Of a stretch of DNA of 64,000 nucleotides, positions 27,759 to 37,872 are shown piece after piece. A program made the position numbers and the translations under genes. Under the pieces are notes generated by a model. It searched no databases, was not told the origin of the DNA, and was given only the letters and a program-made list of their open reading frames with translations. This stretch comes from Rhizosphaericola mali. Its GTDB lineage: Bacteria > Bacteroidota > Bacteroidia > Chitinophagales > Chitinophagaceae. The stretch spans positions 1,426,001-1,490,000 of the forward strand of contig NZ_CP044016.1 of the NCBI RefSeq assembly GCF_004337365.2, written 5' to 3'. Positions within the stretch are counted from its first letter, which is position 1, and every line of letters begins with the position of its first letter.

Positions 27759-30700
27759 TTATAATCTAGCGGATATTCCAATAGTGACAGTTCTTGTTGG
27801 TGGAGTTACAGAATTGTCTGTTGCAACGCTAAAAGGGCTTGTTATCCTTGTAGTAACTTCGGGATCTTGACCTATATATTTTGTCCATGTAAATATATTT
27901 TCTGCGGTAAGATAAAAGCCAAGAGCATTCAACCCCAATCTTCTAGAGGTATTTGGAGCCAAATCATATCGAACTGTAATTGTACGCCAACGTAAATAAG
28001 ATGCATCTTGAACATATCGACTAGACCCTAACCAATTGTATCCATACCCATAAACCGCACGAGGTATGTCAGTCACATCTCCATCTTTACGCCATCTACG
28101 CAGTACGGCTGTACTTTGATTGTCAAAACTGTACATATTTGTAGTATACATTTCTGTAGCATTGATTAATTTATATCCAGTGCGGAAAGAGAAAAATGCA
28201 GTAATTTTTAATCTGTCTTTATAAGTTATAGTTGGACCAAAACCTCCTGTTAATTTTGGATTGGTATTACCTAGGTAAACAATATCTCGATAATCGATAT
28301 TTCCGTCATGATTTATATCTTGGTATTTGGCATCACCAGGTTGAAATGTATAATCTACAGACGGATAATAAAAACGCATATATTTATTTTCCCCATCTGG
28401 TCCAATAATTGGGCTGCCATTTTTATCTCTAGCAATTGTTTCCGAAGCATCTTTATATACTCCTTCATATTTGTAGCCATAAATAGAACCGAATGGATTA
28501 TTTTCTTGAATCATGCTTTTAAACACCCCATTTTGTGTCAAATCTTGTATATTCTCTCTAGGATATAAATCAGAAATGGTACGTATAATATTCTCATTAT
28601 GTGCAAGATTTACATTAAATTCAACTTTCCAATCTTTACTCTTAATTGGGGTAGAAAAAAAGCCAATCTCCCATCCCTGATTATCCATAGTACCCGCATT
28701 AAGATAAGAAATACTACTATAACCACTATAGGACATGAGTGATAGATTTGGATAGATCATGTCTTTCGTCCTATTTCGATATATATCAGCAGTTAAAGAA
28801 ATTCTTGATTTAAACAATGAAATATCTAATCCAATATTCTTCCCAATAATGGTCTCCCATTTAAGATTATTCAATTGAATATTTTGTTGATATGAACCAG
28901 ACTGTTCAAGATAATTCCAAGTATAGTTACCATAGGTACTATAGTATAAATAATCTGCATTGGGCATATTACCGCTTTGTCCATAACTTGCACGAAAACT
29001 AAAATCATCCAACCAACTAAATTTCCGCATAAATGGCTCCCCAGAAAGACGCCACCTTGCGGATGCCGATGGAAAGTAACCGTATCTATGATCTTTTCCA
29101 AAACGAGAACTTCCATCTTGACGAATACCTAAATTTATAAGATAGCGATCCAAAAAGCCATATTGTCCATTTAGTAGAATTGCAGCGGATCGTGTTTGTG
29201 TATTGGTCGTATTATTGATTAATTCGTCATTGGATGTTCTAGAAGCCACTATGGGGACATCTAAATATGATGATGCAGTATTAGAAGCCATTAATCCTTG
29301 GTTTAAAAAACTATAATCATTTGTTTGAAATGAAATAAGAGTTTGCAAAGAATGCTTTTCTCCAAGATTAGGAGTATAGAGCAGATTTGTTTTCGTTGCT
29401 AAAGTGAATCCATCATAGTCTGCATCAGAGGCTCTATTGACCGTTGTTTCAGTAACAGGTCTCCCCGTCGCAATTTGAGGTAGAATTGTTTTAACTTTTC
29501 CGCTATTAATGTCAAATTGGACATCAGAGACAACTGTTAATAATCTTGGAATAATTGTGTATTGGATATTAAAATGTGGTGTAATCCTATTACCGATTTG
29601 TTTATTTGAAGCATTGTTGACAAATGCGACTGGATTGTACGTTCCAGGATATTGACCCTGAATATTTGATTCTGGTGAAAAATAATTGGGCGTTTTCTCT
29701 CCATAAGCATTATATTCATATATACTCATATTGGGCATTTTCCTATAGGCAATATTCCTAACTGTACTAGCGTATAATTGGTCATTATCCACAAAAGTAT
29801 AAGCAAAGTCGGCCGAAAATTTTAGATTCTGGGCGACGTTATAATCTAAGTTAATTCTGGTAGAGATACGTTGTAAGTTAGTACCAATAGTAGTACCAGT
29901 CTGCCCAAAATAGCCTATGGAAGCATAATATTGCGCTTTACTCCCTCCACCTCTTATCGAAAGTACATGATCTTGCAATATACCCGTCCTTGTGATGGCT
30001 TTAACCCAATCGGTATTATTACTATAATTATAATACCAATATGGATCTGTTGGGTCATAAGCAAATTCCTTATTTGTTTGCGTATTAAGAGTCGCCCCAG
30101 TCCTATTCATATAAGCTTCTGGTATTAATTGAGAGTATTGATCTCCAGATAACATGGGAATCCCTGACGGATTCTTTGAAATAGTACCTTTAAAAGTATA
30201 GGTAATTTGAGGGTCACTTTTAATACCTCTCTTTGTATTTATAACTAATACTCCATTTGCGCCTCGAGCACCCCACACAGCTGTAGCGGCGGCATCTTTA
30301 AGTACGGTAATATCTTGTATGTCTGCTGGAGATATATTTAATAATTGTGCGTATCCTTGTTCATCTGAAGAGGCAAAATTAAAATCACTAGGAATAGTCG
30401 TACTATATGGCATCCCATCTAAAACAATTAAAGGATCTGATCCGGCATTAATGGAAGATGTTCCTCGTATTCTGATTTGCATACCGACACCTGGGTCGCC
30501 AGAGACGGCAGCGATATCAACACCTGGTAAACGTCCTTGAAGCATCTGATCTATTGATGCTGCTTGCATCTCCTGCATGACACTTGCATTGATCGTCGCT
30601 ACAGAAGTCGTCACATCTCTTTTCTTTATTTTCATTCCAGAGCCATTAGATATACCATTATCTTTTATGGCAACAATTGAAACATCTTCTAATGATTTTT

Positions 30701-31052
30701 TAGTATGGTCATTTATTAGTCTAAATACAATTACAGTATCCTTTATAGTAGATATTGATTTTGATTGAGAAATATATCCAATAAAAGATACAACTAACTT
30801 ATTTTTTAAACTATGTGCATTGATTGCAAAATTTCCGTCCGCATCTGTCAAAACACTACTGACTACACGTTCATTTTCATTAATTTCTGTCACACTAACA
30901 TCAGACAAAACGAATTTTTTTTGGCCATCTAAAACAGAACCACGTATAAAATGCTTGCTATTACTTGAATCAAATTGACCAAAACTGGTAAATCCAAAAA
31001 TTATAAAAAGAAATATTAAAAATAGGGAGAATATATTGGTTTTGAGTTGCAT
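27759..31052 (-). CDS. SusC/RagA-family TonB-dependent transporter (pair 1)
   Basis: This 1097-aa protein has a signal peptide, a carboxypeptidase-like domain at ~36-113 (IRGSVLDGQKKFVLSDVSV, then TDADGNFAI), a LEDVSIVAI stretch at ~121-129 as probable TonB box, and a canonical SusC plug (IDQMLQGRLPGVDI, IRIRGTSSINAGSDPLIVLDG, DITVLKDAAATAVWGARGANG). The barrel closes with TVTIGISARL. It starts 8 bases after the fasciclin gene upstream, so the fasciclin proteins and this transporter are one transcription unit. Confidence 0.97.
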   Translation of the reverse strand: MQLKTNIFSLFLIFLFIIFGFTSFGQFDSSNSKHFIRGSVLDGQKKFVLSDVSVTEINENERVVSSVLTDADGNFAINAHSLKNKLVVSFIGYISQSKSISTIKDTVIVFRLINDHTKKSLEDVSIVAIKDNGISNGSGMKIKKRDVTTSVATINASVMQEMQAASIDQMLQGRLPGVDIAAVSGDPGVGMQIRIRGTSSINAGSDPLIVLDGMPYSTTIPSDFNFASSDEQGYAQLLNISPADIQDITVLKDAAATAVWGARGANGVLVINTKRGIKSDPQITYTFKGTISKNPSGIPMLSGDQYSQLIPEAYMNRTGATLNTQTNKEFAYDPTDPYWYYNYSNNTDWVKAITRTGILQDHVLSIRGGGSKAQYYASIGYFGQTGTTIGTNLQRISTRINLDYNVAQNLKFSADFAYTFVDNDQLYASTVRNIAYRKMPNMSIYEYNAYGEKTPNYFSPESNIQGQYPGTYNPVAFVNNASNKQIGNRITPHFNIQYTIIPRLLTVVSDVQFDINSGKVKTILPQIATGRPVTETTVNRASDADYDGFTLATKTNLLYTPNLGEKHSLQTLISFQTNDYSFLNQGLMASNTASSYLDVPIVASRTSNDELINNTTNTQTRSAAILLNGQYGFLDRYLINLGIRQDGSSRFGKDHRYGYFPSASARWRLSGEPFMRKFSWLDDFSFRASYGQSGNMPNADYLYYSTYGNYTWNYLEQSGSYQQNIQLNNLKWETIIGKNIGLDISLFKSRISLTADIYRNRTKDMIYPNLSLMSYSGYSSISYLNAGTMDNQGWEIGFFSTPIKSKDWKVEFNVNLAHNENIIRTISDLYPRENIQDLTQNGVFKSMIQENNPFGSIYGYKYEGVYKDASETIARDKNGSPIIGPDGENKYMRFYYPSVDYTFQPGDAKYQDINHDGNIDYRDIVYLGNTNPKLTGGFGPTITYKDRLKITAFFSFRTGYKLINATEMYTTNMYSFDNQSTAVLRRWRKDGDVTDIPRAVYGYGYNWLGSSRYVQDASYLRWRTITVRYDLAPNTSRRLGLNALGFYLTAENIFTWTKYIGQDPEVTTRITSPFSVATDNSVTPPTRTVTIGISARL

Positions 31053-31060
31053 GATTAGAA

Positions 31061-33295
31061 CTACATATTAAAATGAAGAAAATGATCGATTTGGTGAATG
31101 ACAGTTCGGTTGGATAAAATATTGCTATTATCCAATATAATAGTTGCATTTGGTGAGGATTGAATAGCGTCTTCTATAGAAAGATTGTTCAGGGAATTGG
31201 TTATTTTGACTGTAGCATTCGTTCCATCTGTGTTTTTAAGTAACGTTACATATGTGCCACTTTTCTTGCCATCAGGAACGATAGTATTTTTATCAAGGAT
31301 ATGATATTGAATAAATTTAGTTACAAGCTCTATATCGCTTGTTGCAGTTGGATTAAATGTCGGAGTAACTAATCCATTTGAAGAAACTGTACCAGGCAGG
31401 TAACCCTCTTTCACGGCTTCTAATATTGCACTATTAGTAGGAATAAAAACGGTATAGTTTGACCCAACAGATGTACCTGTGATCTGTCCTGTGGATGAAT
31501 TATATAAATATGAATTTAATAGATATTGATAAAAATAATAAAAAGGAGCAGTTGTATTTAAAGCATAATCAGAAATATGATTTCCAATATTTCTACTTGT
31601 AGAAGTTAGTAATCCATTTATAAAATATACTTTTCCATTCGTACGATCAGTAATGGAAGAATCTATTTGAACGTATTTTTTGTCAGCAGAAATAGCATCT
31701 AAAGTGCCAGACGAATAAACTTTAAAATTGTCATATTTAATATATTCACCATCATAGGATTCGACAATCCCTTTGCCACTTAAATCCAAATTACTAGATC
31801 CAGTAGTATAAACTGTTTGATTATTAGCCGCTGACTTTAAGTTTGTAGTTGCAATACCACCTATAGTTGTTGTACCATTACTAGATGTATATTGAAACGT
31901 GCTATTTAGTTGATTCCAACTATAACCTAAATTATTTAAAACATTATCTGGGGTTATTAATAAGGAAAATTCCAAATTGGGATTTCGTAACGATACATAT
32001 AATTCTTGATCTAATACTTTTGTAAAAAGTGAATATGCAGGATGTAGAAAAGGAACACCATAAACAGTATGAAAAATATTTGCTTTTTGAAGTGCATTTG
32101 TTCCATAGAAAAAACCATTAGTTAGTATTTTTTTATCTACTATATTATTACTCGGATTCAATCTAACTTCTTCTCCTAATGTATTAAACGTAGAGGTAAA
32201 TTTGGACGGCCAAACCGTTTTATCCCACATTTGTGCATTGATAAGATTGGTTATTACAGCGATTGGCAATTCTTCAATCTTTTTTCCTGGATAATATTTA
32301 AGCAAAAAAGAATTTTCATAGTCAAGTAAAACATTATTCGTTGGTACGAACAAGGTCCAGCCCTGCTGTTGACCATCATTATCTTGAGCCTTAAGATAAT
32401 TTTCATTATTTAATGCAAATACAACCGAACTACTATAATTTTTAATGTAAACGGATGACGCACTTCCAGATAATATTTTATAGTTGGAACTTGCGGCTTC
32501 ATTATAATCATATGTTACGAAGAAAAGATTTAATAATCGTTTAAATTCACTATACTCAGAATGTGCTGATAAATATTGGTCTAAATTCAACGGTATTGAT
32601 ATGACATGATCTGTTGTGTGAATAATTCCATTTTCAGCATTTATATCTTTTTCTGTTACAGTAGCATCCATTATATTAAATCCATTATAGTATGTACTAG
32701 GAAAAAAATAATTATAGTCGTAAGTAGTAAGATTATTTGCACCTAAGTAAGCATCCGTAAAATATGAAATATATTTATTGTTATTATCCCCATCAACATA
32801 GCTCCCATTCCTATTAGAAGCAAGTACTTGTAATATCTTACCATCTATCGTATCATTATAAACATAATCATAATAAGCCGTTCTTCTTTTATAAGCTTTA
32901 TTCGTAACCCAACCAGCACTCGATTGATAATCTGAAATATGATCCGTCCCATAGCTATTATACACTAAAGAATATCGAACTAATTTTACCGCCGCACTGC
33001 TATCAATATTGTCAGTGCTTGACAAATTTAGTGATGCAAGATAAGAGGCAAATGCATCATCTGTAGGAACAAATGCAGTCCAATAACCTTGAGCGCTTAA
33101 TATATTTTTATAGTTGGCTTTATCTACAAGTTTCAAGTAATTTTTAAAATTGCCACGATTCTCTAGCACTTGATAAATAGGTGCTGATAAACTATCAGGA
33201 CGACCATAAAATTTATCAAAAGCATCTTTTCTACAAGCATTAAATTGCACAATGACACTTAGTAAGAATATCATACGAAATATTAGACTTCTCAT
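31061..33295 (-). CDS. Multi-fasciclin-domain lipoprotein (second of three)
   Basis: This 744-aa lipoprotein (lipobox FNACRK) consists of about four fasciclin-type units, each marked by a short 'FVPTxxA'-like motif: YWTAFVPTDDAFASYL near residue 70, GWTLFVPTNNVLLDYE near 315, a diverged unit near 460-590 with LLITPDNVL, and YTVFIPTNSAILEAV near 620. Each is closed by a segment like NGIIHTTDHVISIP or VIHQIDHFLHF. It is Tyr- and Ser-rich and probably exposed at the cell surface. It sits between the first fasciclin gene and SusC 1. Confidence 0.87.
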   Translation of the reverse strand: MRSLIFRMIFLLSVIVQFNACRKDAFDKFYGRPDSLSAPIYQVLENRGNFKNYLKLVDKANYKNILSAQGYWTAFVPTDDAFASYLASLNLSSTDNIDSSAAVKLVRYSLVYNSYGTDHISDYQSSAGWVTNKAYKRRTAYYDYVYNDTIDGKILQVLASNRNGSYVDGDNNNKYISYFTDAYLGANNLTTYDYNYFFPSTYYNGFNIMDATVTEKDINAENGIIHTTDHVISIPLNLDQYLSAHSEYSEFKRLLNLFFVTYDYNEAASSNYKILSGSASSVYIKNYSSSVVFALNNENYLKAQDNDGQQQGWTLFVPTNNVLLDYENSFLLKYYPGKKIEELPIAVITNLINAQMWDKTVWPSKFTSTFNTLGEEVRLNPSNNIVDKKILTNGFFYGTNALQKANIFHTVYGVPFLHPAYSLFTKVLDQELYVSLRNPNLEFSLLITPDNVLNNLGYSWNQLNSTFQYTSSNGTTTIGGIATTNLKSAANNQTVYTTGSSNLDLSGKGIVESYDGEYIKYDNFKVYSSGTLDAISADKKYVQIDSSITDRTNGKVYFINGLLTSTSRNIGNHISDYALNTTAPFYYFYQYLLNSYLYNSSTGQITGTSVGSNYTVFIPTNSAILEAVKEGYLPGTVSSNGLVTPTFNPTATSDIELVTKFIQYHILDKNTIVPDGKKSGTYVTLLKNTDGTNATVKITNSLNNLSIEDAIQSSPNATIILDNSNILSNRTVIHQIDHFLHFNM

Positions 33296-33395
33296 AATTT
33301 AGAATTATAAATAAAACTTTATATAGTAGGCAATAACTATCTCCTACTACTAAATAAGATTCTCAAAATGCTAATTATCAATAATTAATAAATAA

Positions 33396-35072
33396 CTATT
33401 TATAATATACAGAACCATCCTTATTGAACCTTGGCCATTGTTGATCTTGATCAGCAGGGATAAACTGTACCATATCAACATTAAACCTATTAGCTGCACC
33501 TCCTGTAGTATTAGAAATGGCAACAAAGCGAACTTTATGAGTAGAAGACGTAGTAATATCAACAGTACCAACAAGCTTGGATGTATTTGTAGTCGCTGTA
33601 TATGGATAAGACATGTATCTTTTATAACCTTGAGCTTCTGCTACATCTTCCGCAAGTCCAGCTGGATAATATTCACCATAGTCAAAAAGCTTTGGTAATG
33701 AAACACTATCTACAAGCGTCTGTGTAGTCTGATTACGTCCTCCTCTTCTATAACACACCCATACTTTATACTTTCCTTTTACAATAAACGGCGTAGTAAA
33801 TTCAACCCATTGTACAACGGAAGAGCGGAGTTCAATAGCAAAATAATCATTATAAACAAAATAATCTGCTGATGAAGATGGGGCACAAGTATATGTAATA
33901 GAACCTCCATTCCAATTAATACCACTAAATTGAGTAGGATCTGTGAATTCTTGACTTTTACCTTGCTTTCTAAACAATGCAACGATCTTTCTCAACTCTG
34001 GTTGATCTGCTACATCAAAATATACTGCTGTTGGCTGACGTATTTTTATGTATAAATCTCCCTGTAGATCATGTATTGTACCGTTTTCAGCCAACACATC
34101 ACTATAATTTCGTGATATTCCTATCCCAGGTTCTATATTTCCATTAAATTCATCTTCATTTAGTAATACTGTTTGACCATCTGTTTTTACAGTTACTACT
34201 TCCGACGATGTATATGTTGGAAGTGAAGTGGATGTAACAATATCTGCCAAGTACCTTAGACCTGGAATCAAATGATAACCAATGTACATATGTAAAGAAT
34301 CATAATAGAGTTTTGGATTTCCAGTATTTGAATATTTCTTATATAATTGATCATAGGAAGTGATACCTAGACTATTGTATACACTATCAGACTCAGCTAA
34401 AACAGTTACCCAATCTCTTGTTGTGTCTTGTGAATGATAAAAATTAAGACTATCGATTAGTCCAGTAGAAATGAGGGACGCATAAAATATAGAATAACGA
34501 GGATCGTTTTTTAGACGATCAGCAAGATTATTTTTTTCGGGAACTATAACGTGATCTATTTCATGTACTAGACCATTTCCTAAACGATTATCTACGCTCG
34601 TCACTAAAGCTCTTCTATTAATTCTATAATAAGCTTTACCTGATTGCAATGTGACATCTGTAATTAAATATTGACCGTAAAGAGTAATAGAAGGCAATTT
34701 TCCATCTGTAAAATCAGAAGAGGAAAGTGTATCTTTAACTAGATGAATTTTTACAAAATCATTTAATGTATTTACAGGAACCTGATCAATAGTACTATAA
34801 CTACTATCTTTTAACCACAGATTTATTGCATCGTTTGTGGGCGCAAAGAAAGTATAAGTTCCATATGCATTGAGATAGCCATCCGTATTTGTTTTTTCCA
34901 ATATATTTATTAACAAAGAAAATCTAGAGGAATTATCAACTAAATAATCAACTATATTTTTGTCTGTTGAAGTTGTTTCGATTATATTATTTTTCGAACA
35001 ATTAAAATTTAGAAAAAATAAAAAACATATCGAGATTGGATATAAAAATTCTTTTGCAAAATTATTTCTCAT
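33396..35072 (-). CDS. Fasciclin-domain lipoprotein with C-terminal beta-sandwich (first of three)
   Basis: This 558-aa lipoprotein (lipobox LNFNCSKN) is first in the operon. It has a fasciclin unit at ~40-180 (YTFFAPTNDAINLWL, then NGLVHEIDHVIVPE) and a second at ~185-345 (NGTIHDLQGDLYIK). The last ~200 residues (VEFTTPFIVKGKYKVWVCYRRGG, then HKVRFVAISNTTGGAANRFNVDMVQFIP) look like a carbohydrate-binding type beta-sandwich. This layout fits a surface glycan-binding protein that hands substrate to the SusC/SusD complexes. A 100-base gap separates it from the next gene. Confidence 0.86.
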   Translation of the reverse strand: MRNNFAKEFLYPISICFLFFLNFNCSKNNIIETTSTDKNIVDYLVDNSSRFSLLINILEKTNTDGYLNAYGTYTFFAPTNDAINLWLKDSSYSTIDQVPVNTLNDFVKIHLVKDTLSSSDFTDGKLPSITLYGQYLITDVTLQSGKAYYRINRRALVTSVDNRLGNGLVHEIDHVIVPEKNNLADRLKNDPRYSIFYASLISTGLIDSLNFYHSQDTTRDWVTVLAESDSVYNSLGITSYDQLYKKYSNTGNPKLYYDSLHMYIGYHLIPGLRYLADIVTSTSLPTYTSSEVVTVKTDGQTVLLNEDEFNGNIEPGIGISRNYSDVLAENGTIHDLQGDLYIKIRQPTAVYFDVADQPELRKIVALFRKQGKSQEFTDPTQFSGINWNGGSITYTCAPSSSADYFVYNDYFAIELRSSVVQWVEFTTPFIVKGKYKVWVCYRRGGRNQTTQTLVDSVSLPKLFDYGEYYPAGLAEDVAEAQGYKRYMSYPYTATTNTSKLVGTVDITTSSTHKVRFVAISNTTGGAANRFNVDMVQFIPADQDQQWPRFNKDGSVYYK

Positions 35073-35401
35073 AATTGCAGTATAAAATGTTAAGTAAGGA
35101 TATTAATTGGGATACAACCCTGCGTTATGCAAATACATTATAGTTTTACTTTCTTTCTCACAAAAAGTAAGTACTTAATTTTATTTGAATTTTATTAAAA
35201 TCGCGGTTTGAATTGCACTATTATATGCAACAACAAGAGGTAAATAAAGTGTTAATTTTAACGTTTATCAATTGGAAATGAATTTTCATTGATAATTCTT
35301 GTTTAATTTTGGCTTGTCTAAGAAATTGTAAGATCTCCATTTTATTGTTTTTTAGATTTTGGTGGAAGTGTTCCCGCACTTCCACATTTTCTCACTTATT
35401 A

Positions 35402-35420
35402 GTCTATAAAAATTGTAGAC
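35402..35420. promoter_or_regulatory. 19-bp dyad, copy 2 (GTCTAT-N7-GTAGAC)
   Basis: GTCTAT-AAAAATT-GTAGAC has the same half-sites and spacing as copies 1 and 3. It lies ~330 bases upstream of the first fasciclin gene, just past the terminator of the preceding operon. Confidence 0.5.
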
Positions 35421-35431
35421 AAATATCAAAT

Positions 35432-35468
35432 AAAAAAATGGTTTAAAAAAATTTTAAACCATTTTTTT
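35432..35468. terminator. Strong two-way terminator between the two SusCD operons
   Basis: A perfect 17-bp stem (A7-TGGTTT-A4 pairing with T4-AAACCA-T7) with a 3-base loop. Poly-A and poly-T flanks make it work in either direction. It lies ~40 bases past the stop codon of the DUF1684 gene. Confidence 0.85.
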
Positions 35469-35509
35469 GTATAAAATACTATTAATAAGAAAACTTGATA
35501 GTTTAATTG

Positions 35510-36400
35510 TTATAAATGAATATTTTTTTCTCCAGCATCTATTCTTATTGGCAAGATATTTTTATCAGGAGGCAATGGACAAGTAGCAAAATCAGAAAAC
35601 GCACATGGTGGATTGATTGCTTTATTAAAGTCAATAAAAGTTTGATTATTAGCATCTACATTTTTTACACTTAAAAATCGTCCTGCAGGGTAACTTTCCT
35701 CTCCACTTGTCATATCACCGAAAACTATAAAATAACCATCACTTGATTTACTCATAATTTCCAATGAGTATTTTTTTTCATGAATAATAAATTCAAGAGA
35801 TCCTACTGCCTTATTCTGAAAAGATTGCCCTATTTTATTTTCGAATCCATATATATCATCTTGTTCAGCAGGTACAAATGTTGCAGGAAATATCCAATTA
35901 GAATCCAAAGGAAAAGACGGAATATCATGAAAATCAATTAGTTTTTTTAGTTCAAAATTTCTTAATCTAACTCCAAATTTTTCCTGACGTTGAATAATAG
36001 ACCAACTAAAATTACTGAACCTAGACTCTACATAATCTTTTGGATATTTAGTATTGAATAAAATAGTATCTTTTGTTTCTTGTTTATTTTTGAATAACTT
36101 AATTTGATCAGATGGTGTTCTTATTGAAACGATACCATTATGCAAATTAAAAACGCCACCTTTTACTAAAGGAAAATCTTTAGGAAATATAATATCATTA
36201 CTAGTATCCCTTCCAAATGTATTAATGCCGAATTGCAACCAATACAATCCGACTAGATTTATCCATCCATGAGGAGCTTTCAAATCCTCAATTCTTTTCT
36301 TTTTCCATGAATTAAATTCATTAGCATATTCTTTAGATACTTGAGCTGATAATATGGCCGTGAAAAAACTAAAAATAGCCACGATAATTATTTTTTTCAT
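35510..36400 (-). CDS. DUF1684 family exported protein
   Basis: This 296-aa protein has a signal peptide (SFFTAILSAQ). It starts with the family hallmark FNSWKKKRIEDLKAPHGWINLVGLYWL and later has the metal-site-like stretch FIDFNKAINPPCAFSDFATCPLPP, in which conserved Cys and Pro residues cluster. In intact relatives the ending is often followed by a few more residues, so it is essentially full length. The activity of DUF1684 is unknown. It is last in the TlpA-S9-M28-SusC-SusD operon, 10 bases after SusD, and precedes a terminator. Confidence 0.9.
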   Translation of the reverse strand: MKKIIIVAIFSFFTAILSAQVSKEYANEFNSWKKKRIEDLKAPHGWINLVGLYWLQFGINTFGRDTSNDIIFPKDFPLVKGGVFNLHNGIVSIRTPSDQIKLFKNKQETKDTILFNTKYPKDYVESRFSNFSWSIIQRQEKFGVRLRNFELKKLIDFHDIPSFPLDSNWIFPATFVPAEQDDIYGFENKIGQSFQNKAVGSLEFIIHEKKYSLEIMSKSSDGYFIVFGDMTSGEESYPAGRFLSVKNVDANNQTFIDFNKAINPPCAFSDFATCPLPPDKNILPIRIDAGEKNIHL

Positions 36401-36410
36401 ACTGAATTAT

Positions 36411-37853
36411 TTATAAATCTTTATTAGTGGATATTTCATTATTGGGTAATGGAAATATATAATTTTCATCAGTTGGCGCTACTGAAGAGGCTTGCAAAGA
36501 ACTACTACCTTTTGCAGGAATAGTAAGTAGATTTCTCAACAAGTCATTGGAACGAAAACCTTCTCCCAATAATTCAATTCTACGTTCTTTCCAAATAGTT
36601 GCAATTAAACTGTCTTTTGTAGATACTAAAGAATTTGCAAATTGATAATTAGCATCTGATCTTTGATGTACCGCATTTAGTAGGTTTAATGCCAAACTAA
36701 GATTACCCAATTGCGCTTCCGCCTCTGCATAATTTAATAATACTTCAGAAAAGCGAATAACTGGTATATAATCTACATATGGACTTGACTTCGAATACTT
36801 TTTTAATAAATACTGACTACCTGATAAAGAAAGTAAATTTCGTCGATTATCTGTACTACTCCAAATGGAAGTATTTAATATTCCAGATGGATTTAGATAA
36901 TATTCTTTATTTACATAGTAGATATATCCAATTGCAGACTGACCACTATAAGAATCTGATGTCGTAGATGGCGTAGAAAATATAGATTCCGTGGTGGTAT
37001 AATTAGAGGAAAATATATTTGTTATATCACTTTGTAATGCATGAAGTACCCCAAATGTAGTGGAAAATGGAGCTGATGTCTGAGGTACTAATTTTTGGGC
37101 TTCTTTAATTGTATTGTCAAAATCATTTTGATTCAAATAAACTCTTGTCTTTAATGCAATAGCCGTACTTTTATGTGCATGAGTTGTATTGAGTAAGTCT
37201 GTACTATATTTATTTGGCAACAATAGTTCTGCACTATCCAAATCAGACAATATTTGCGTATACACTTCTTTTACAGTACTTCTCGCCAAATTATTATTAT
37301 CAGAATTAACTTCTGCTTCTAATCTTAAAGGTAAGCCTGCAGAAGCGCCCTGATCTTTATTATACGGTTCTGCGTATATCGAAACCAAACTATAGTATGA
37401 CAATGCTCTTAAAAATTTAGCCTCCCCTATATATTGTAATTTCAAAGAATCAGATATAATACCCTCAGATAAGCTTCCCAAACCGTTCAAAATAATATTA
37501 GCGTCATTAATAGTACTGTAAGCCGCAGTCCACAAATTATTGACATCATTAGAACCGGAGGTGTAAGAATTGGTCCAACTTTCATATGCTGTATAAACAT
37601 TCCCAGTAACATTGATAAAATCCTCACCACGAACATCCAAATACAATAAATATCTACCACCATAAAGACTTGCAGATTTTAAGGCATCATAAGCGCCATT
37701 GACAAGACCATCTATTCTTTTAGCAGTTGAAAATATTGTACTGGAGCTTAAACTACTTTCTGGAGTAGTATCTAACAAAGATTTTTCACATGAAAAAAAA
37801 AGTATAGAAGAAAATAAGCTTCCGAAAATTATTTTTTTAAATATTATAGACAT
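36411..37853 (-). CDS. SusD/RagB-family lipoprotein (pair 3, peptidase operon)
   Basis: This 480-aa lipoprotein has the lipobox LFFSCEKS and the SusD opening LDTTPESSLSSSTIFSTAKRIDGLVNGAYDAL. It ends with WKERRIELLGEGFRSNDLLRN and PLPNNEISTNKDL. The frame is open to 37895, but that start would overlap the SusC gene and put 14 residues ahead of the signal peptide, so the ATG at 37853 was chosen. With its SusC it probably takes up peptides or protein-derived ligands, as the neighbouring genes are peptidases. Confidence 0.94.
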   Translation of the reverse strand: MSIIFKKIIFGSLFSSILFFSCEKSLLDTTPESSLSSSTIFSTAKRIDGLVNGAYDALKSASLYGGRYLLYLDVRGEDFINVTGNVYTAYESWTNSYTSGSNDVNNLWTAAYSTINDANIILNGLGSLSEGIISDSLKLQYIGEAKFLRALSYYSLVSIYAEPYNKDQGASAGLPLRLEAEVNSDNNNLARSTVKEVYTQILSDLDSAELLLPNKYSTDLLNTTHAHKSTAIALKTRVYLNQNDFDNTIKEAQKLVPQTSAPFSTTFGVLHALQSDITNIFSSNYTTTESIFSTPSTTSDSYSGQSAIGYIYYVNKEYYLNPSGILNTSIWSSTDNRRNLLSLSGSQYLLKKYSKSSPYVDYIPVIRFSEVLLNYAEAEAQLGNLSLALNLLNAVHQRSDANYQFANSLVSTKDSLIATIWKERRIELLGEGFRSNDLLRNLLTIPAKGSSSLQASSVAPTDENYIFPLPNNEISTNKDL

Positions 37854-37872
37854 AAAATAACAATTTAGATAA

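Larger units (their letters stand above)
35073..35509. promoter_or_regulatory. Intergenic region: promoter side of the pectin operon and terminator of the peptidase operon
   Basis: This 437-bp gap separates two same-direction operons. It holds a strong terminator hairpin (35432-35468), the second 19-bp dyad (35402-35420) and about 330 AT-rich bases before the first fasciclin gene, which must contain that operon's promoter. No exact TAnnTTTG box was pinned down. Confidence 0.6.
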
